A stretch of DNA of 64,000 bases, taken from Miniimonas arenae. Lineage in GTDB: Bacteria; Actinomycetota; Actinomycetes; Actinomycetales; Beutenbergiaceae. Shown piece by piece: positions 12,944 to 23,993 of the stretch; position 1 is the first letter of the stretch, and each line of letters begins with the position of its first letter. The translations under genes were made by a program, and so were the position numbers. Under the pieces are notes generated by a model that was not told where the DNA came from, searched no databases, and saw only the letters and a list, made by a program, of their open reading frames with translations. Location of the stretch: the NCBI RefSeq assembly GCF_006351005.1, contig NZ_VENP01000001.1:1-64000 (forward strand), in the 5' to 3' direction.

Positions 12944-13822
12944 TCAGCGCGCGGGCGGGACCAGACCCTCGCCGGCGTTCGGGTCGTCCTCGCCCCACGG
13001 GGTGATCCCCAGCCGGCGCGCCCCCGGCGCAGGGGTGCCGTGCGCGCGGAGGCTCGTGACGTCGTCGTGCGTGACGCGCAGGTAGCGCCCGGACCAGTCG
13101 TCGAGCTCACCGCGGCCGATGGCGGCGACGAGGTCCACCGTGCGCTCGACGGGCGTGAACTCGGTCCTGTTGCGGTGCACGAGCATCGACGTCGACATTC
13201 GCGTCTCGACCGTGCCCGGCGCGACGCCGAACGCGCGCAACCCACGCGCGAACCCCGCCTCGTGCACGTGCCCGACCAGCCGCAGCTGGCCCGCCTTCGT
13301 CGCCGTGTAGGCGGAGGCCACGTCCCAGTCGCGCGCCCCGGCGCCCGAGACGATGTCGACCGTCCGGCCACCGCCGCGCGCCACCATCGCGGGCAGCACG
13401 GCGCGCGAGACGTGGAAGGACCCGAGGAGGTTCGTCGCGACGACGCCGTGCCACTGCTCGACGTCGGCCTCCCACAGCGGGACCTCGGCATCGATGCGGC
13501 CGGCGTTGTTGACGAGCAGGTCCACCGGGCCGAGGTCGGCGACGAGGGCCGCGACGGCGTCGCGCACGGCCTCGGCGTCGCTCACGTCGGCGACGGCGAA
13601 CGCGGCCCGTCCCCCGGCCGCGGTGAGCTCGGCCGCCGCCTCGGCGAGCGCCTCGCCGTCGCGCGCGAGCAGCCCGACGCGCAGCCCGGCGCGCGCCAGG
13701 CCGAGGGCCACCGCGCGGCCGATGCCGCGCGAGGCACCGGTGACGAGCGCGACCTCGGCCGGAGCCGGGCTGACGGCGGGCGTGCCGCCGTCGGCCGTGT
13801 CGTCCGCCGTGGCGTCAGCCAC
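12944..13822 (-). CDS. short-chain dehydrogenase/reductase
   Basis: NAD(P)-dependent oxidoreductase of the classical SDR family. It has TGASRGIG near residue 31, the structural NNAG motif, and the catalytic YTATK near residue 170 preceded by an IVSGAGA strand. The GTG at 13822 overlaps the pheT end by 8 nt with only a weak ribosome site (GGCGGCG), so the start is uncertain; the first ~24 residues are low-complexity. The substrate is unknown. Position suggests cotranscription behind pheST without a functional link. Length (292 aa) includes a Pro-rich C-terminal extension after the SDR core. Confidence 0.85.
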   Translation of the reverse strand: MADATADDTADGGTPAVSPAPAEVALVTGASRGIGRAVALGLARAGLRVGLLARDGEALAEAAAELTAAGGRAAFAVADVSDAEAVRDAVAALVADLGPVDLLVNNAGRIDAEVPLWEADVEQWHGVVATNLLGSFHVSRAVLPAMVARGGGRTVDIVSGAGARDWDVASAYTATKAGQLRLVGHVHEAGFARGLRAFGVAPGTVETRMSTSMLVHRNRTEFTPVERTVDLVAAIGRGELDDWSGRYLRVTHDDVTSLRAHGTPAPGARRLGITPWGEDDPNAGEGLVPPAR

Positions 13823-16483
13823 GGAGCACGCCGCCCACGCGCTCGGCCGCGAGGCGCACGACGGCGTCACGCACCTGCGCCGTCTCGGCGGCCGTGAGAG
13901 TGTGGTCACCCGCCCGAAGCCGCAGCGCGAACGCGAGCGACTTGCGGCCCTCGCCGACCTGGTCCCCGACGTAGACGTCGAACAGCTCGACCGACTCCGC
14001 GAGGTCGCCCGCGGCCTCGAGCACCACCTGGCGCACGTCCTCCGCGGGCACGTCGGCGGCCACGACGAGCGCGACGTCCTCCTTCGCCAGCGGGTACGTC
14101 GAGAGCTTCCCGGCGAGGGCGACCGCGTCGCGGGCGTGCTCGCACAGCGCGTCCAGGTCGAGCTCGAGGGCCGCCGAGCGACGCGGCAGCGCGAACGCGG
14201 CCGCGACCTTCGGCGCGAGCTCCCCCACGTGACCGAGCACGAGGTCCTCGGGTGCGTCGGCACCCGTCAGCACGACCTCGGCGCACCGCCCGGGGTGGAA
14301 CGGGGCCCACGGCTCGGGCACGGGGCGCGCCCGCAGCCGCACGTCGGCACCGAGCGCGGCCGCGAGACGGTGCACGACGCCGATGAGCGCCTCCGCATGC
14401 TCCGCCGAGGTGGCCGAGCCGACCGGGCCGCCCAGCACGGCGGCGACGTGGCGCTCCTGGGCCGGCACCGACTTCAGCACCGCCGCGAGCACGTCCGGCT
14501 CGGGCCGGACGCCGCCGGGCGGCAGGACCCCGGGGCCACCGGGACGCGCGTGCGTCACCGAGCCCGTCTCGAAGACGGCCACCTCGGTGGCGCCGCGGGC
14601 GATGTTCCGCGCCGCGACCGGCAGGAGCGTCGCGAGCAGGCTCGTGCGCAGCTCGGGCTGGTCCTCGGTGAGCGGGTTGGCGAGTCTCTCGGCCCCGCGG
14701 CGCGGGTCCTCGGCCGGCTCGCCCAGCTGGTCGTGCACGTGCGGGGACACGAACGGGTACGACAGCACCTGCACGAGCCCCGACTCGGCCAGCGTGCGCT
14801 CGGCCGAGCGGCGCAGCCGCTGCGAGCGGGTCAGCCCGGTGCCGACCTGGGCGTGCGGGAGCACGGAGGGCACCTGGTCGTACCCGCGCAGCCGGACGAC
14901 CTCCTCGATCAGGTCGACGGCCGCCGTGAGGTCCGGACGCCAGGTCGGGGGCACGACGACGAGCTCACGGTGGTCCGCCGTCGTGCTGCCGTTCGCCACC
15001 TCCACCACGATGTCGGTGACGGACGCGCCGAGTTGAACGAGGACGTCGTGCACCTCGTCGTAGGTGTAGGCGACGCCCACGCGCGCGGAGACCGAGGCGG
15101 GGTCGAGCGTGATCGGGGCGGGCGCCGTCGTGCGGTCGACGTCACCGACCCGGGCGTCGTCGGCCACGCCGCCGCCGTAGCGGACGAGCAGGTCGACGAC
15201 GCGCTGCGCGGCGACCGCCTGCAGCCGCGTGTCGACGCCGCGCTCGAAGCGCCGCGAGGCCTCGCTCGGCAGCTTGTGCCGGCGGGCGGACCGGGCGATC
15301 GTGATCGGGTCGAAGTGTGCGGCCTCGACGAGGACGTCCGTCGTGGTCGCCGTCACCTCGGTGCTCTCCCCGCCCATGACGCCCGCGATGCCGATCGCCC
15401 GCTCGCCGCGCGCACCGGCCGGGGAGTCGGTGATGAGGAGGTCCTCGGCGTCGAGCGCGCGGTCGACGCCGTCGAGGGTCGTCATCCGCTCGCCGGGGCG
15501 CGCCCGGCGCACCACGATCGGGGCGTGCACGGTCGCGAGGTCGTAGGCGTGCAGGGGCTGCCCGAGGTCGAGCATCACGTAGTTCGTGGCGTCGACGGCG
15601 AGCGAGATCGGACGCATGCCGGCCTGCCGGAGGCGGCGCTGCAGCCACTCCGGGCTGGGCGCGGCCGCGTCCACGCCGCGCACCACGCGCGTGACGAACC
15701 GGTCGCAGCCGGGCACGCCGTGGATCGGGGCGGCGTCCTCGAACGCGACCTCGAAGGCCTCGGGCGTGGTGGGCGGCACCGCGGGGCCGCTGCCGGCCGG
15801 TGCGGACAGGCCCGGGTCGACGAACCGCGCGCCGGTGGCGTGGCCGTACTCGCGGGCGACGCCGCGCACGCTGAAGCAGTAGCCCCGGTCCGGGGTCACG
15901 TTGATCTCGAGCACCTCGTCGGCCAGACCGAGCAGCGCGAGGGCGTCGGAGCCGGGCTCGGGGGCCTCGGGCGCGGCGTCGGCGCCCTCGGAGGCGGCGT
16001 CGGCGCCCTCGGAGGCGGCGACGGAGACCGACCCGCGGGCGAGCACGATGATGCCGTGCTCGCCGTCGTCCTCCAGGCCGAGCTCGGCGGCGGAGCAGAT
16101 CATCCCGTCGGACACGTGCCCGTACGTCTTGCGCGCGGCGATCGCGAAGTCGCCGGGCAGCACCGCGCCGGGCAGCGCCACGACGACCGTGTCACCGGCG
16201 TCGAAGTTGTGGGCGCCGCAGATCACGCCGCGCGGCACCACCGCCCCGGCGTCGTCCCGCTCACCGGTGTCCACCTGGCACCAGTTGACGACCTTGCCGT
16301 TCTTCTGCGGCTCGGGCGTGCGCTCGAGCACGCGGCCGACGACGACCGGGCCCGTGACGCCGCTGGTGTGGACGGCCTCCTCCTCCAGCCCGACCCGGAC
16401 CAGGTCCGCGGCCAGCTGGTGCGCGGTGCGGTCGGCGGGCAGCTCGACGTGCTCGGCGAGCCACGGCAGCACGACGTACGGCA

Positions 16484-16484
<1 letters not shown>
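13815..16484 (-). CDS. pheT: phenylalanyl-tRNA synthetase beta chain
   Basis: Large subunit of the (alpha-beta)2 synthetase, with tRNA binding and editing. Domains in order: N-terminal EMAP-like tRNA-binding domain (VVNWCQVDTG, GVICGAHNF), the B3/B4 editing module, B5, and a C-terminal anticodon-binding FDX-ACB domain ending near AERVGGVLRG. The 889 aa exceed the usual ~800-830, partly because a linker near residue 160 carries a duplicated ASEGADA segment. The start overlaps the pheS stop by one base (TGATG), so translation is coupled. Confidence 0.96.
15973..16014. repeat. 21-bp tandem duplication in pheT
   Basis: Two perfect 21-bp copies (starting gcggcgtcggcgccctcgg) encode the repeated ASEGADA in a linker of PheT. 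The period keeps the frame. Confidence 0.9.
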
Positions 16485-18695
<2,211 letters not shown>

Positions 18696-18745
18696 GTGCG
18701 CAGTCTCCCATGCACGCTCACGAGAGACGGTCGCTTCCGTCGCTC

Positions 18746-18759
18746 TAGGTTGCTAGCAT
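18746..18759 (+). promoter_or_regulatory. -10 pair for the RHH gene
   Basis: Two candidate hexamers: TAGGTT (18746-18751) and TAGCAT (18754-18759). TAGCAT is 6 bases before the ATG at 18766 and would give a leaderless mRNA. TAGGTT would place a 3-codon ATG-CTG-GCA-TGA ORF at the transcript start, ending inside the real start region. Confidence 0.5.
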
Positions 18760-18765
18760 GCTGGC

Positions 18766-18930
18766 ATGAATCCGGTGACCGAGGAGTCTCCGCCCCGCAA
18801 GGTGCAGTTCAACGTCTACCTGCCGCCGGACCTCGTCCGCGCGGTCAAGCACCGCAGCATCGACGAGGGGCTGTCCCTGTCCGAGCTCGTGCGCCAGGCG
18901 CTCGAGCGCTATCTCGAGGAGGAACGATGA
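18766..18930 (+). CDS. small ribbon-helix-helix protein
   Basis: A 54-aa protein with a CopG/Arc-like ribbon-helix-helix fold. The beta strand [17 protein letters not shown] is followed by [16 protein letters not shown], which reads as helix-turn-helix. Such proteins usually dimerise and bind operator DNA, often their own. It starts at ATG 18766 without a Shine-Dalgarno, 6 bases after a TAGCAT hexamer. Its stop overlaps the start of the VOC gene by 4 nt (ATGA), so the pair is translationally coupled. This resembles an antitoxin-style layout, but the partner is not a known toxin type. Confidence 0.85.
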   Translation: MNPVTEESPPRKVQFNVYLPPDLVRAVKHRSIDEGLSLSELVRQALERYLEEER

Positions 18931-19796
18931 TCGTCCGACCCATCCACCGCACGAGCGAGCTCGCGCGCTGGCGGGAGCTCGCCGTCGCGCTCGGCGGCGT
19001 CGTCACGCACGAGTCCGACGGCTGGATCGAGCTCACGTACGGCTCCGGTGCGCTCGCGCTGCACCACGCCGAGGCCGGCGCACCCGACGACGGCGTCACC
19101 GACCTGCGACTTCTCGTCGAGGAGGACAGCCTGCCCGCGCTCGAGCGCCGGCTGGGTCCCGCCCTGGCAACGCACGGCGCGCGGCTCGAGCGTCGCGTCA
19201 TGGGGCACGGCGAGGAGCTGCGCGTGATCGCGGCCGACGGCGCGGTCGTGACGTTCGATCCGGTGCTCGCGCCGGCAGCCGAGCCGCCCGCCGCGCACTC
19301 CCCCGCAGACCCGGCACCCGCGGGCCCGACGCCCACGACGGCGGTGCAGGCGATCTGGTACACCCCGGTCGTCCAGGAGGCCGCGGACCTGCTCGAGACG
19401 CTCGGGCTGCGGCGTCGGATCGCCTCCGACTCCGGCGGCTGGGTCGACCTGCGAGCCGACGGCGGGGGGCTCGCCGCGGTGCACGCCGGACGGACGGTGG
19501 GAACCGAGCTGGCCTTCGAGATCGCCGGACCCGGCGCCGTCGGCGACGCCGGAGCAGGCGACGGCGACGGCGGGCTGCTGCACGAGCTGCACGCGCGACT
19601 CACCGCGAGCGGCCACGACGCCGCGCTCATCGACGAGAGCTACGGCGTCACGCTGCGCGTGGCCAACCCCGACGCGCCCGACGACGTCGACGCTCGGATC
19701 TGGGTCAGCGAGTGGCAGGGCGAGCTGTACGGCTACACCGTCGCCCACGACGACGGCGCCGTCGACGACGCCGAGCACGAGACCGCGGCCGGCTGA
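18927..19796 (+). CDS. VOC/glyoxalase-like two-module protein
   Basis: A 289-aa protein with two half-modules typical of the vicinal-oxygen-chelate fold. The first (residues 1-100) includes a strand ending in [11 protein letters not shown]. The second (about 150-285) includes [18 protein letters not shown] and [11 protein letters not shown], joined by a Pro/Ala-rich linker. VOC proteins include lyases, dioxygenases and antibiotic-binding proteins; I cannot assign a substrate. It is coupled to the RHH gene upstream and convergent with rplT. Its plus-strand position interrupts the usual rplT-methyltransferase order. Confidence 0.75.
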   Translation: MIVRPIHRTSELARWRELAVALGGVVTHESDGWIELTYGSGALALHHAEAGAPDDGVTDLRLLVEEDSLPALERRLGPALATHGARLERRVMGHGEELRVIAADGAVVTFDPVLAPAAEPPAAHSPADPAPAGPTPTTAVQAIWYTPVVQEAADLLETLGLRRRIASDSGGWVDLRADGGGLAAVHAGRTVGTELAFEIAGPGAVGDAGAGDGDGGLLHELHARLTASGHDAALIDESYGVTLRVANPDAPDDVDARIWVSEWQGELYGYTVAHDDGAVDDAEHETAAG

Positions 19797-19880
19797 CGCC
19801 CGCGGCGGCGCGGGCGCCCCAGCGGGCGCCCCGACGGGCGCGCCCGACCCGATCGGCGAACGAGCGCCCGCGCACGAGAA

Positions 19881-19910
19881 ACGGCCCGTCCCCCGAGGGG
19901 GACGGGCCGT
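19881..19910 (-). terminator. rplT terminator
   Basis: A 14-bp perfect stem (ACGGCCCGTCCCCC at 19881-19894 with GGGGGACGGGCCGT at 19897-19910) lies just past the rplT stop. On the minus strand it is followed by TTTCTCGTG, so it best serves infC-rpmI-rplT, but it can also stop the convergent VOC transcript. Confidence 0.88.
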
Positions 19911-19926
19911 GTCGTCTCGCAGGAGG

Positions 19927-20310
19927 TCAGGCCGCCTTGGGGGCGTTGACGTCCTCGGGGAGCGCCTTCTTGGCCAGCTCCACGAGCGCCGTGAACGCCG
20001 CGGGGTCGTTGACCGCGAGCTCGGCGAGCATGCGACGGTCGACCTCGATCTCCGCGGCCTTGAGGCCCTGGATGAACCGGTTGTACGTGATGCCGTTGGC
20101 GCGGGCCGCGGCGTTCACACGCTGGATCCACAGGCGACGGAAGTCACCCTTGCGGGCGCGACGGTCGCGGTAGGCGTAGCCGAGGGAGTGGGTGACCTGC
20201 TCCTTGGCCTTGCGATACAGACGCGAGCGCTGCCCGCGGTAGCCGGACGCCTGCTCGAGAACGACCCGGCGCTTCTTGTGGGCGTTGACCGCCCGCTTCA
20301 CGCGTGCCAC
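19927..20310 (-). CDS. rplT: 50S ribosomal protein L20
   Basis: Early-assembly 23S rRNA-binding protein. The basic N-terminal tail ([14 protein letters not shown]) and the core [19 protein letters not shown] identify it. In several bacteria L20 also represses its own operon by binding leader RNA. The GTG at 20310 has AAGGAGA 5 bases upstream. Length (127 aa) is usual. It is the last gene of infC-rpmI-rplT, ending at the strong hairpin below. Confidence 0.98.
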   Translation of the reverse strand: MARVKRAVNAHKKRRVVLEQASGYRGQRSRLYRKAKEQVTHSLGYAYRDRRARKGDFRRLWIQRVNAAARANGITYNRFIQGLKAAEIEVDRRMLAELAVNDPAAFTALVELAKKALPEDVNAPKAA

Positions 20311-20339
20311 GTGAGTCTCCTTCTAGTAGTACGCGCGGC

Positions 20340-20534
20340 TCAGCGGCCGAGCAGCTTCTTGATCTTGCGGACGTCGGCGCTGTCCACGACCTGGTCGGAG
20401 GACAGGCGGCGCTTGCGGGTGGAGGTCTTGTGCTCGTTGAGGTGACGGATGCCCGTCTGCTCGCGCATGATCTTGCCGCTCCCGGTCACCCGGAAACGCT
20501 TCTTGGCACCGGAGTGCGTCTTGTTCTTCGGCAT
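20340..20534 (-). CDS. rpmI: 50S ribosomal protein L35
   Basis: A 64-aa basic ribosomal protein starting [14 protein letters not shown] and ending in KIKKLLGR, both typical. The ATG at 20534 is preceded by GAGGAT; the longer frame upstream is not L35-like. It lies 29 nt before rplT in the same operon. Confidence 0.98.
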   Translation of the reverse strand: MPKNKTHSGAKKRFRVTGSGKIMREQTGIRHLNEHKTSTRKRRLSSDQVVDSADVRKIKKLLGR

Positions 20535-20625
20535 CTCGCCATCCTCGGTAGGGCCGCACCGTGCGGTGCGGGGCTTGCGGGTCGTGCGGGCGGGGATCCG
20601 CCCGGCAGGTGCCGGCCGGAGCCGG

Positions 20626-21636
20626 TCAGGACTTGGGTCGCGGTGCGGGCCGCGCGGGACGCGGTGCACCGGGCTTGGGAGCCGCGGGCCGGGGGGCCTG
20701 CGGCCGGGGTGCGGCCGACGACGTCGTGCTCGCCGTGCCAGCCTGCTCGCTCGGCCGGGAGGCGGGTCGCGGAGCCGGACGCGGCGTGGCGGGACGCGGG
20801 GCCGCGGGGGCCTTCGCGGCCGGGGCGCTCGCCTTGGCCGGCGCGCTGACCGGTGCGGGCTCGCTCACCTCGGCGACCTCCTCGACGTCGTCGCCCTGCG
20901 GCGCGACGGCCTCGGCCCGGGTCTCGGCCGGCGCCGCGGGAGCCTCGACCGTCGCGGGCGTGGCGGTCTCGGCGACCTGCTCGGCCGCCGGGGCCTCGAC
21001 GACGGACTCGGGCTCGGGTGCCGGCGCCGCCGCTGCGCTCCGGTCGCCGTCCGCGGGCGACGCCACCGGGGCGTCCTCGCGGGTGCGCTCGGCGCGAGCC
21101 TTGCGCTGCTCCTGGATGGCGTCGGCCTTCCGCTTGGTCGGCGCGATGACCATCGTCATGTTTCGCCCGTCCAGCCGCGGCGAGGACTCCACCGTGCCCA
21201 GCTCGGAGACGTCCTCGGCGAGCCGCTGCAGCAGGCGCATGCCCATCTCCGGACGGGACTGCTCCCGGCCGCGGAACATGATCATGACCTTCACCTTGTC
21301 GCCGGCCTTGAGGAACCGCTCGACGTGGCCCTTCTTGGTGCCGTAGTCGTGCGGGTCGATCTTGAGCCGGAAACGGATCTCCTTCAGCACGGTGTTGGCC
21401 TGGTTGCGGCGCGCGTCGCGCGCCTTCTGGGCCGTCTCGTACTTGAACTTCCCGAAGTCCATGAGCTTGCAGACCGGGGGGCGCGCGTCCGGCGCGACCT
21501 CGACCAGGTCGAGGTCCGCCTCCTCGGCGAGGCGAAGCGCGTCCTCGACGCGAACGATGCCGACCTGCTCACCGTTCGGGCCGACCAGACGTACCTCGGG
21601 CACGCGGATCCGCTCGTTGATGCGGGGCTCGCTGAT
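20626..21636 (-). CDS. infC: translation initiation factor IF-3 with ATC start
   Basis: Binds the 30S subunit and checks start-codon pairing. The conserved N terminus [19 protein letters not shown] begins at an ATC codon (21634-21636) with AAGGAG 6 bases upstream. No ATG or GTG fits, and non-canonical starts are the known basis of IF3 self-regulation in other bacteria. The N and C domains (about residues 1-180) include [11 protein letters not shown] and [12 protein letters not shown] tail of about 155 residues rich in Ala, Pro and Glu follows and ends in a basic Pro/Arg stretch; extended IF3 tails are known in actinobacteria. Length is 336 aa. Confidence 0.95.
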   Translation of the reverse strand: MSEPRINERIRVPEVRLVGPNGEQVGIVRVEDALRLAEEADLDLVEVAPDARPPVCKLMDFGKFKYETAQKARDARRNQANTVLKEIRFRLKIDPHDYGTKKGHVERFLKAGDKVKVMIMFRGREQSRPEMGMRLLQRLAEDVSELGTVESSPRLDGRNMTMVIAPTKRKADAIQEQRKARAERTREDAPVASPADGDRSAAAAPAPEPESVVEAPAAEQVAETATPATVEAPAAPAETRAEAVAPQGDDVEEVAEVSEPAPVSAPAKASAPAAKAPAAPRPATPRPAPRPASRPSEQAGTASTTSSAAPRPQAPRPAAPKPGAPRPARPAPRPKS

Positions 21637-21682
21637 GCTGTGCTCCTTGGGTCTCTCGTCGGATGACCTCACGCACAGGAAA

Positions 21683-21712
21683 GGCCCCCGCACGTGAGCG
21701 CATGCGGAGGCC
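21683..21712 (-). promoter_or_regulatory. terminator-like hairpin in the infC leader
   Basis: On the minus strand, GGCCTCCGCA pairs with TGCGGGGGCC (10 bp with one U-G pair, 10-nt loop) and is followed by TTTCCTGTG. It lies about 46 nt before the infC ATC and roughly 185 nt into the inferred transcript. This is the shape of an intrinsic terminator or attenuator in the leader. I cannot tell whether it is conditional. Confidence 0.55.
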
Positions 21713-21901
21713 TCGAGCTCGGCGCACCGGGGTGCACCTGCTGGGGTGCGCGACGGCGTCGCGAACCCCGACCGAGGACCTGCTCCCCGTCGCCGCGAGG
21801 GCCGGGAGCGAGGTGGGAGGATCTCCACTTGCGCACCGATCTCGCCGTCGTGCGCCGCCGGACGGCGGGCATGAGTGAGCGTGACCGGTTGGTCGACATG
21901 C

Positions 21902-21908
21902 AAGACTA
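21902..21908. promoter_or_regulatory. overlapping divergent -10 elements (infC and DUF1844 gene)
   Basis: The minus-strand hexamer TAGTCT (21903-21908) lies upstream of infC, giving a leader of about 260 nt. The plus-strand hexamer AAGACT (21902-21907) lies 7 bases before the DUF1844 GTG. The AGACT core is shared. The plus-strand match to TANNNT is weaker, so that half is tentative. Confidence 0.45.
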
Positions 21909-21914
21909 CCAGAC

Positions 21915-22325
21915 GTGACCGATCCCCACTCCACCGCCGCCGACGCGCCCGTGGCGGGCGGCTCCGACGAGGCCGTGGCGGGCGGCTCCGACGAGGCCAC
22001 CCGCGACATCGCCGACGTCCCCGCCGTCGAGATCATCAGCTCCGCGGCCGTCCACCTCATGAGCGCGGCCGCCGTGAAGTGCGGCCTCGCGCCCGACTCC
22101 GACGACGTGCGGGGCGCCGACCTGCGCGACCTCGACGAGGCGCGCAAACTCATCACGGCGCTCGCCGGACTGGTCACCGCCGGAGCCACGGAGATCGGCG
22201 ACCGGCACGCGCGCCCGCTGCGGGACGGCCTGCGCACGCTGCAGCTCGCGTTCCGCGAGGCCTCGCCCTACCCCGACGCACCGGGCGACGGCCCCGGCGA
22301 GAAGTGGACCGGCCCGGTCCGCTGA
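21915..22325 (+). CDS. DUF1844 family protein
   Basis: A 136-aa protein whose core (residues about 35-110) has the DUF1844 pattern: helix-forming [21 protein letters not shown] and [15 protein letters not shown]. The biochemical role is unknown to me. It is commonly beside infC in actinobacteria, as here. The GTG at 21915 follows an AAGACT hexamer by 7 bases, with no Shine-Dalgarno. The N terminus contains a perfect VAGGSDEA duplication from a 24-bp repeat. It is divergent from infC and convergent with the hydrate dehydratase. Confidence 0.85.
   Translation: MTDPHSTAADAPVAGGSDEAVAGGSDEATRDIADVPAVEIISSAAVHLMSAAAVKCGLAPDSDDVRGADLRDLDEARKLITALAGLVTAGATEIGDRHARPLRDGLRTLQLAFREASPYPDAPGDGPGEKWTGPVR
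21951..21998. repeat. 24-bp tandem duplication in the DUF1844 gene
   Basis: Two perfect 24-bp copies starting gtggcgggcggctccg encode VAGGSDEA twice near the N terminus, outside the conserved core. Confidence 0.92.
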
Positions 22326-22360
22326 CCCGCGGTCGCTGACCTCCTCGGGCGCGGTGTCGC

Positions 22361-23248
22361 TCAGCTCACCTCGCGCACCGCGAGCGCGAGCTCCGGGGCG
22401 AGCTCGCGGGCGAGGAAGCCGAGCCCGAGCCGTTCGGTGAGGCGCTCGCCGGCCCGCGCGTGCACCCAGGTCCCCCACACCGCGGCGCGCGCGAGGTCGA
22501 GCCCGCGGGCCGCGAACCCGGCGATCGCGCCGGACAGCACGTCCCCGCTGCCCGAAGTGCCCAGGCCGGGGCCGCCGTCGGGCACCCGCCACACGTGGCC
22601 GGTCGGGTCGGCGACCGTGCCGTAGCACGTCACGACGGCGCCGTACCGGCGCGCCACCTCGACGACGTCGGCGAGCTCGTCCCCGTCGGAGCCGTCGGAC
22701 TCGCCGTCGGAGCCGTCGGACTCGCTGTCGGATCCGGCCTCCCGCAGCAGCGTGAGCTCCTCGCGGTTCGGCGTGAGCACGAGGCGCTCGGGCAGCGCCG
22801 ACCGCTCGGCTCGAGGCAGGACGCCGAGGCCCCACGCGTCGAGCACGAGGCACCTCGGGTGTGCCTCGGCGACGGCGACGAGCGTGGCCAGGGTCTCCTC
22901 GGCGTCGTCGAAGCCCGGCCCGAACAGGACCGCGTCCGCCGCCGCGAGCTGGTCGCGCGGCGGCCCCTCGACCGGATCGGTCGGGTCGTCCGGGAGGGCG
23001 AAGATCGCGGCCTCCGGCAGGACGGCGCCGAGCTGGGCGTCGATCGACCCGGGCGCGAGCACGGCGAGCCGGCCCGCGCCGACCCGGAGCGCCGCCTCGC
23101 CGGCCAGCATGACGCCGCCAGGCGTGCGGCGCGACCCGCCGACGACGACGACGTCGCCGCGGTCCTTCTTCGACTCCCCCGGGTCGGGCAGCCCCCACGA
23201 GCGCAGCAGCTCGGCTGTGACGGAGACCGGCTCACGCATGGTCGACAT
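22361..23248 (-). CDS. nnrD: ADP-dependent NAD(P)H-hydrate dehydratase
   Basis: Repairs hydrated NAD(P)H using ADP; ribokinase-like fold (YjeF C-terminal family). It shows VVVVGGSRRTPGGVMLAGEAALR, the NREELTLL segment and LGTSGSGDVLSGAIAGF, where the GSGD Asp is catalytic. The 295-aa protein lacks the N-terminal epimerase domain of fused NnrDE proteins. A Ser/Asp/Glu/Gly-rich loop near residues 173-195 comes from a 21-bp repeat. The ATG at 23248 has GGGAAG upstream and overlaps the phosphatase gene by 17 nt; an ATG at 23239 is an alternative. Confidence 0.92.
   Translation of the reverse strand: MSTMREPVSVTAELLRSWGLPDPGESKKDRGDVVVVGGSRRTPGGVMLAGEAALRVGAGRLAVLAPGSIDAQLGAVLPEAAIFALPDDPTDPVEGPPRDQLAAADAVLFGPGFDDAEETLATLVAVAEAHPRCLVLDAWGLGVLPRAERSALPERLVLTPNREELTLLREAGSDSESDGSDGESDGSDGDELADVVEVARRYGAVVTCYGTVADPTGHVWRVPDGGPGLGTSGSGDVLSGAIAGFAARGLDLARAAVWGTWVHARAGERLTERLGLGFLARELAPELALAVREVS
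22683..22724. repeat. 21-bp tandem duplication in nnrD
   Basis: Two perfect 21-bp copies (ccgtcggagccgtcggactc...) followed by a partial third encode the acidic Ser/Asp/Gly loop in the hydrate dehydratase. Confidence 0.88.
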
Positions 23249-23951
23249 CGGGGCTTCCCGGGTGCACGGTGACGTCGGCGCCCTCGCGCTGCAGGTGGTC
23301 GACGTCGGAGAACACCGCGAGCTGCCAGCCCTCCTCCGTCAGCTCCACGCGGGTGAGGGACGCGTTGAGCACCGTGTGCTCCGCCGCGAACGGCATGAGC
23401 TCCTCCTCGGTCATCCCCAGCAGCGCGGCCACCACGAGCATCACGACGGCGTCGTGCGCGACGACCATCGCCGTGCCCTCGGGCGTGGCGAGGGCGTCGT
23501 GCAGGAAGGACCGCAGCCGCAGCTGGACGTCCGCCCACGACTCCCCGCCGGGTGGGCGGTGGTAGTACTTCCCCAGCCGGCGCCGCCGCTCCGCCTCCTC
23601 GGGGTACCGCGCCTGGACGCCCCGCCAGGTCAGCAGGTCGAGCACGCCGAGCTCGCGGTCCCGCAGCCGTTCGTCCACGCGCGCCGGTGCGTCCAGGTCG
23701 GCCGCGGCGATCTCGAGCGTCTGCCGTGCCCGGCGGTACGGCGACACGAAGAACACGTCGATCCCGGTGCGGTGCTCCGTGAGCCACGCCCCGAGGGCCT
23801 CGGCCTGCTCGACCCCGACGTCCGACAGCGGCACGTCGGCGTCGCGCAGGTCGAGCTCGATCCGCTCGAGCCCCGCGCGCTCGGCGCTCGTCGCGGCCTG
23901 GTTGCCGACGCTCTCGCCGTGCCGGACGAGCCAGATCGTGTGGAGCGTCAT
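23232..23951 (-). CDS. histidine phosphatase family protein
   Basis: Member of the phosphoglycerate-mutase-like superfamily. The catalytic VRHGESVGN motif is near residue 9; FVSPYRRARQT and VAHDAVVML carry the further Arg and His of the active site. The 239-aa protein fits the family, but the substrate is not readable. The frame opens at 23969, but the ATG at 23951 lies 7 bases after TAGCCT, fitting a leaderless start. The gene overlaps nnrD by 17 nt, so the two are probably transcribed together. Confidence 0.88.
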   Translation of the reverse strand: MTLHTIWLVRHGESVGNQAATSAERAGLERIELDLRDADVPLSDVGVEQAEALGAWLTEHRTGIDVFFVSPYRRARQTLEIAAADLDAPARVDERLRDRELGVLDLLTWRGVQARYPEEAERRRRLGKYYHRPPGGESWADVQLRLRSFLHDALATPEGTAMVVAHDAVVMLVVAALLGMTEEELMPFAAEHTVLNASLTRVELTEEGWQLAVFSDVDHLQREGADVTVHPGSPDVDHA

Positions 23952-23958
23952 GCCGCCA

Positions 23959-23964
23959 AGGCTA
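23959..23964 (-). promoter_or_regulatory. -10 element, leaderless histidine phosphatase
   Basis: TAGCCT on the minus strand, then 7 bases, then the ATG at 23951. The sequence between has no ribosome site. It decides the start six codons inside the longest frame. Confidence 0.6.
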
Positions 23965-23993
23965 GCCACCCGGGTGGCGAGGGCGCGTCGCGC

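Noticed and set aside
18758-18769. 3-codon ORF ATG-CTG-GCA-TGA before the RHH gene
   Set aside because: Too short to encode anything by itself; I mention it only as a possible upstream ORF. The RHH start at 18766 is in another frame.
18766-19796. RHH-VOC pair as a classical toxin-antitoxin module
   Set aside because: The VOC protein resembles no known toxin family and is much larger than usual toxins; layout alone is not enough.
21669-21899. 76-aa uORF in the infC leader (ATG 21899)
   Set aside because: Arg/Pro/Gly-rich with no ribosome site; it may be translated but nothing supports it. Noted only as leader content.
20626-21903. longer infC frame starting at 21903
   Set aside because: The first 89 codons are unlike IF3 and lie in the leader with the hairpin; the ATC at 21636 has an ideal ribosome site and the family N terminus.
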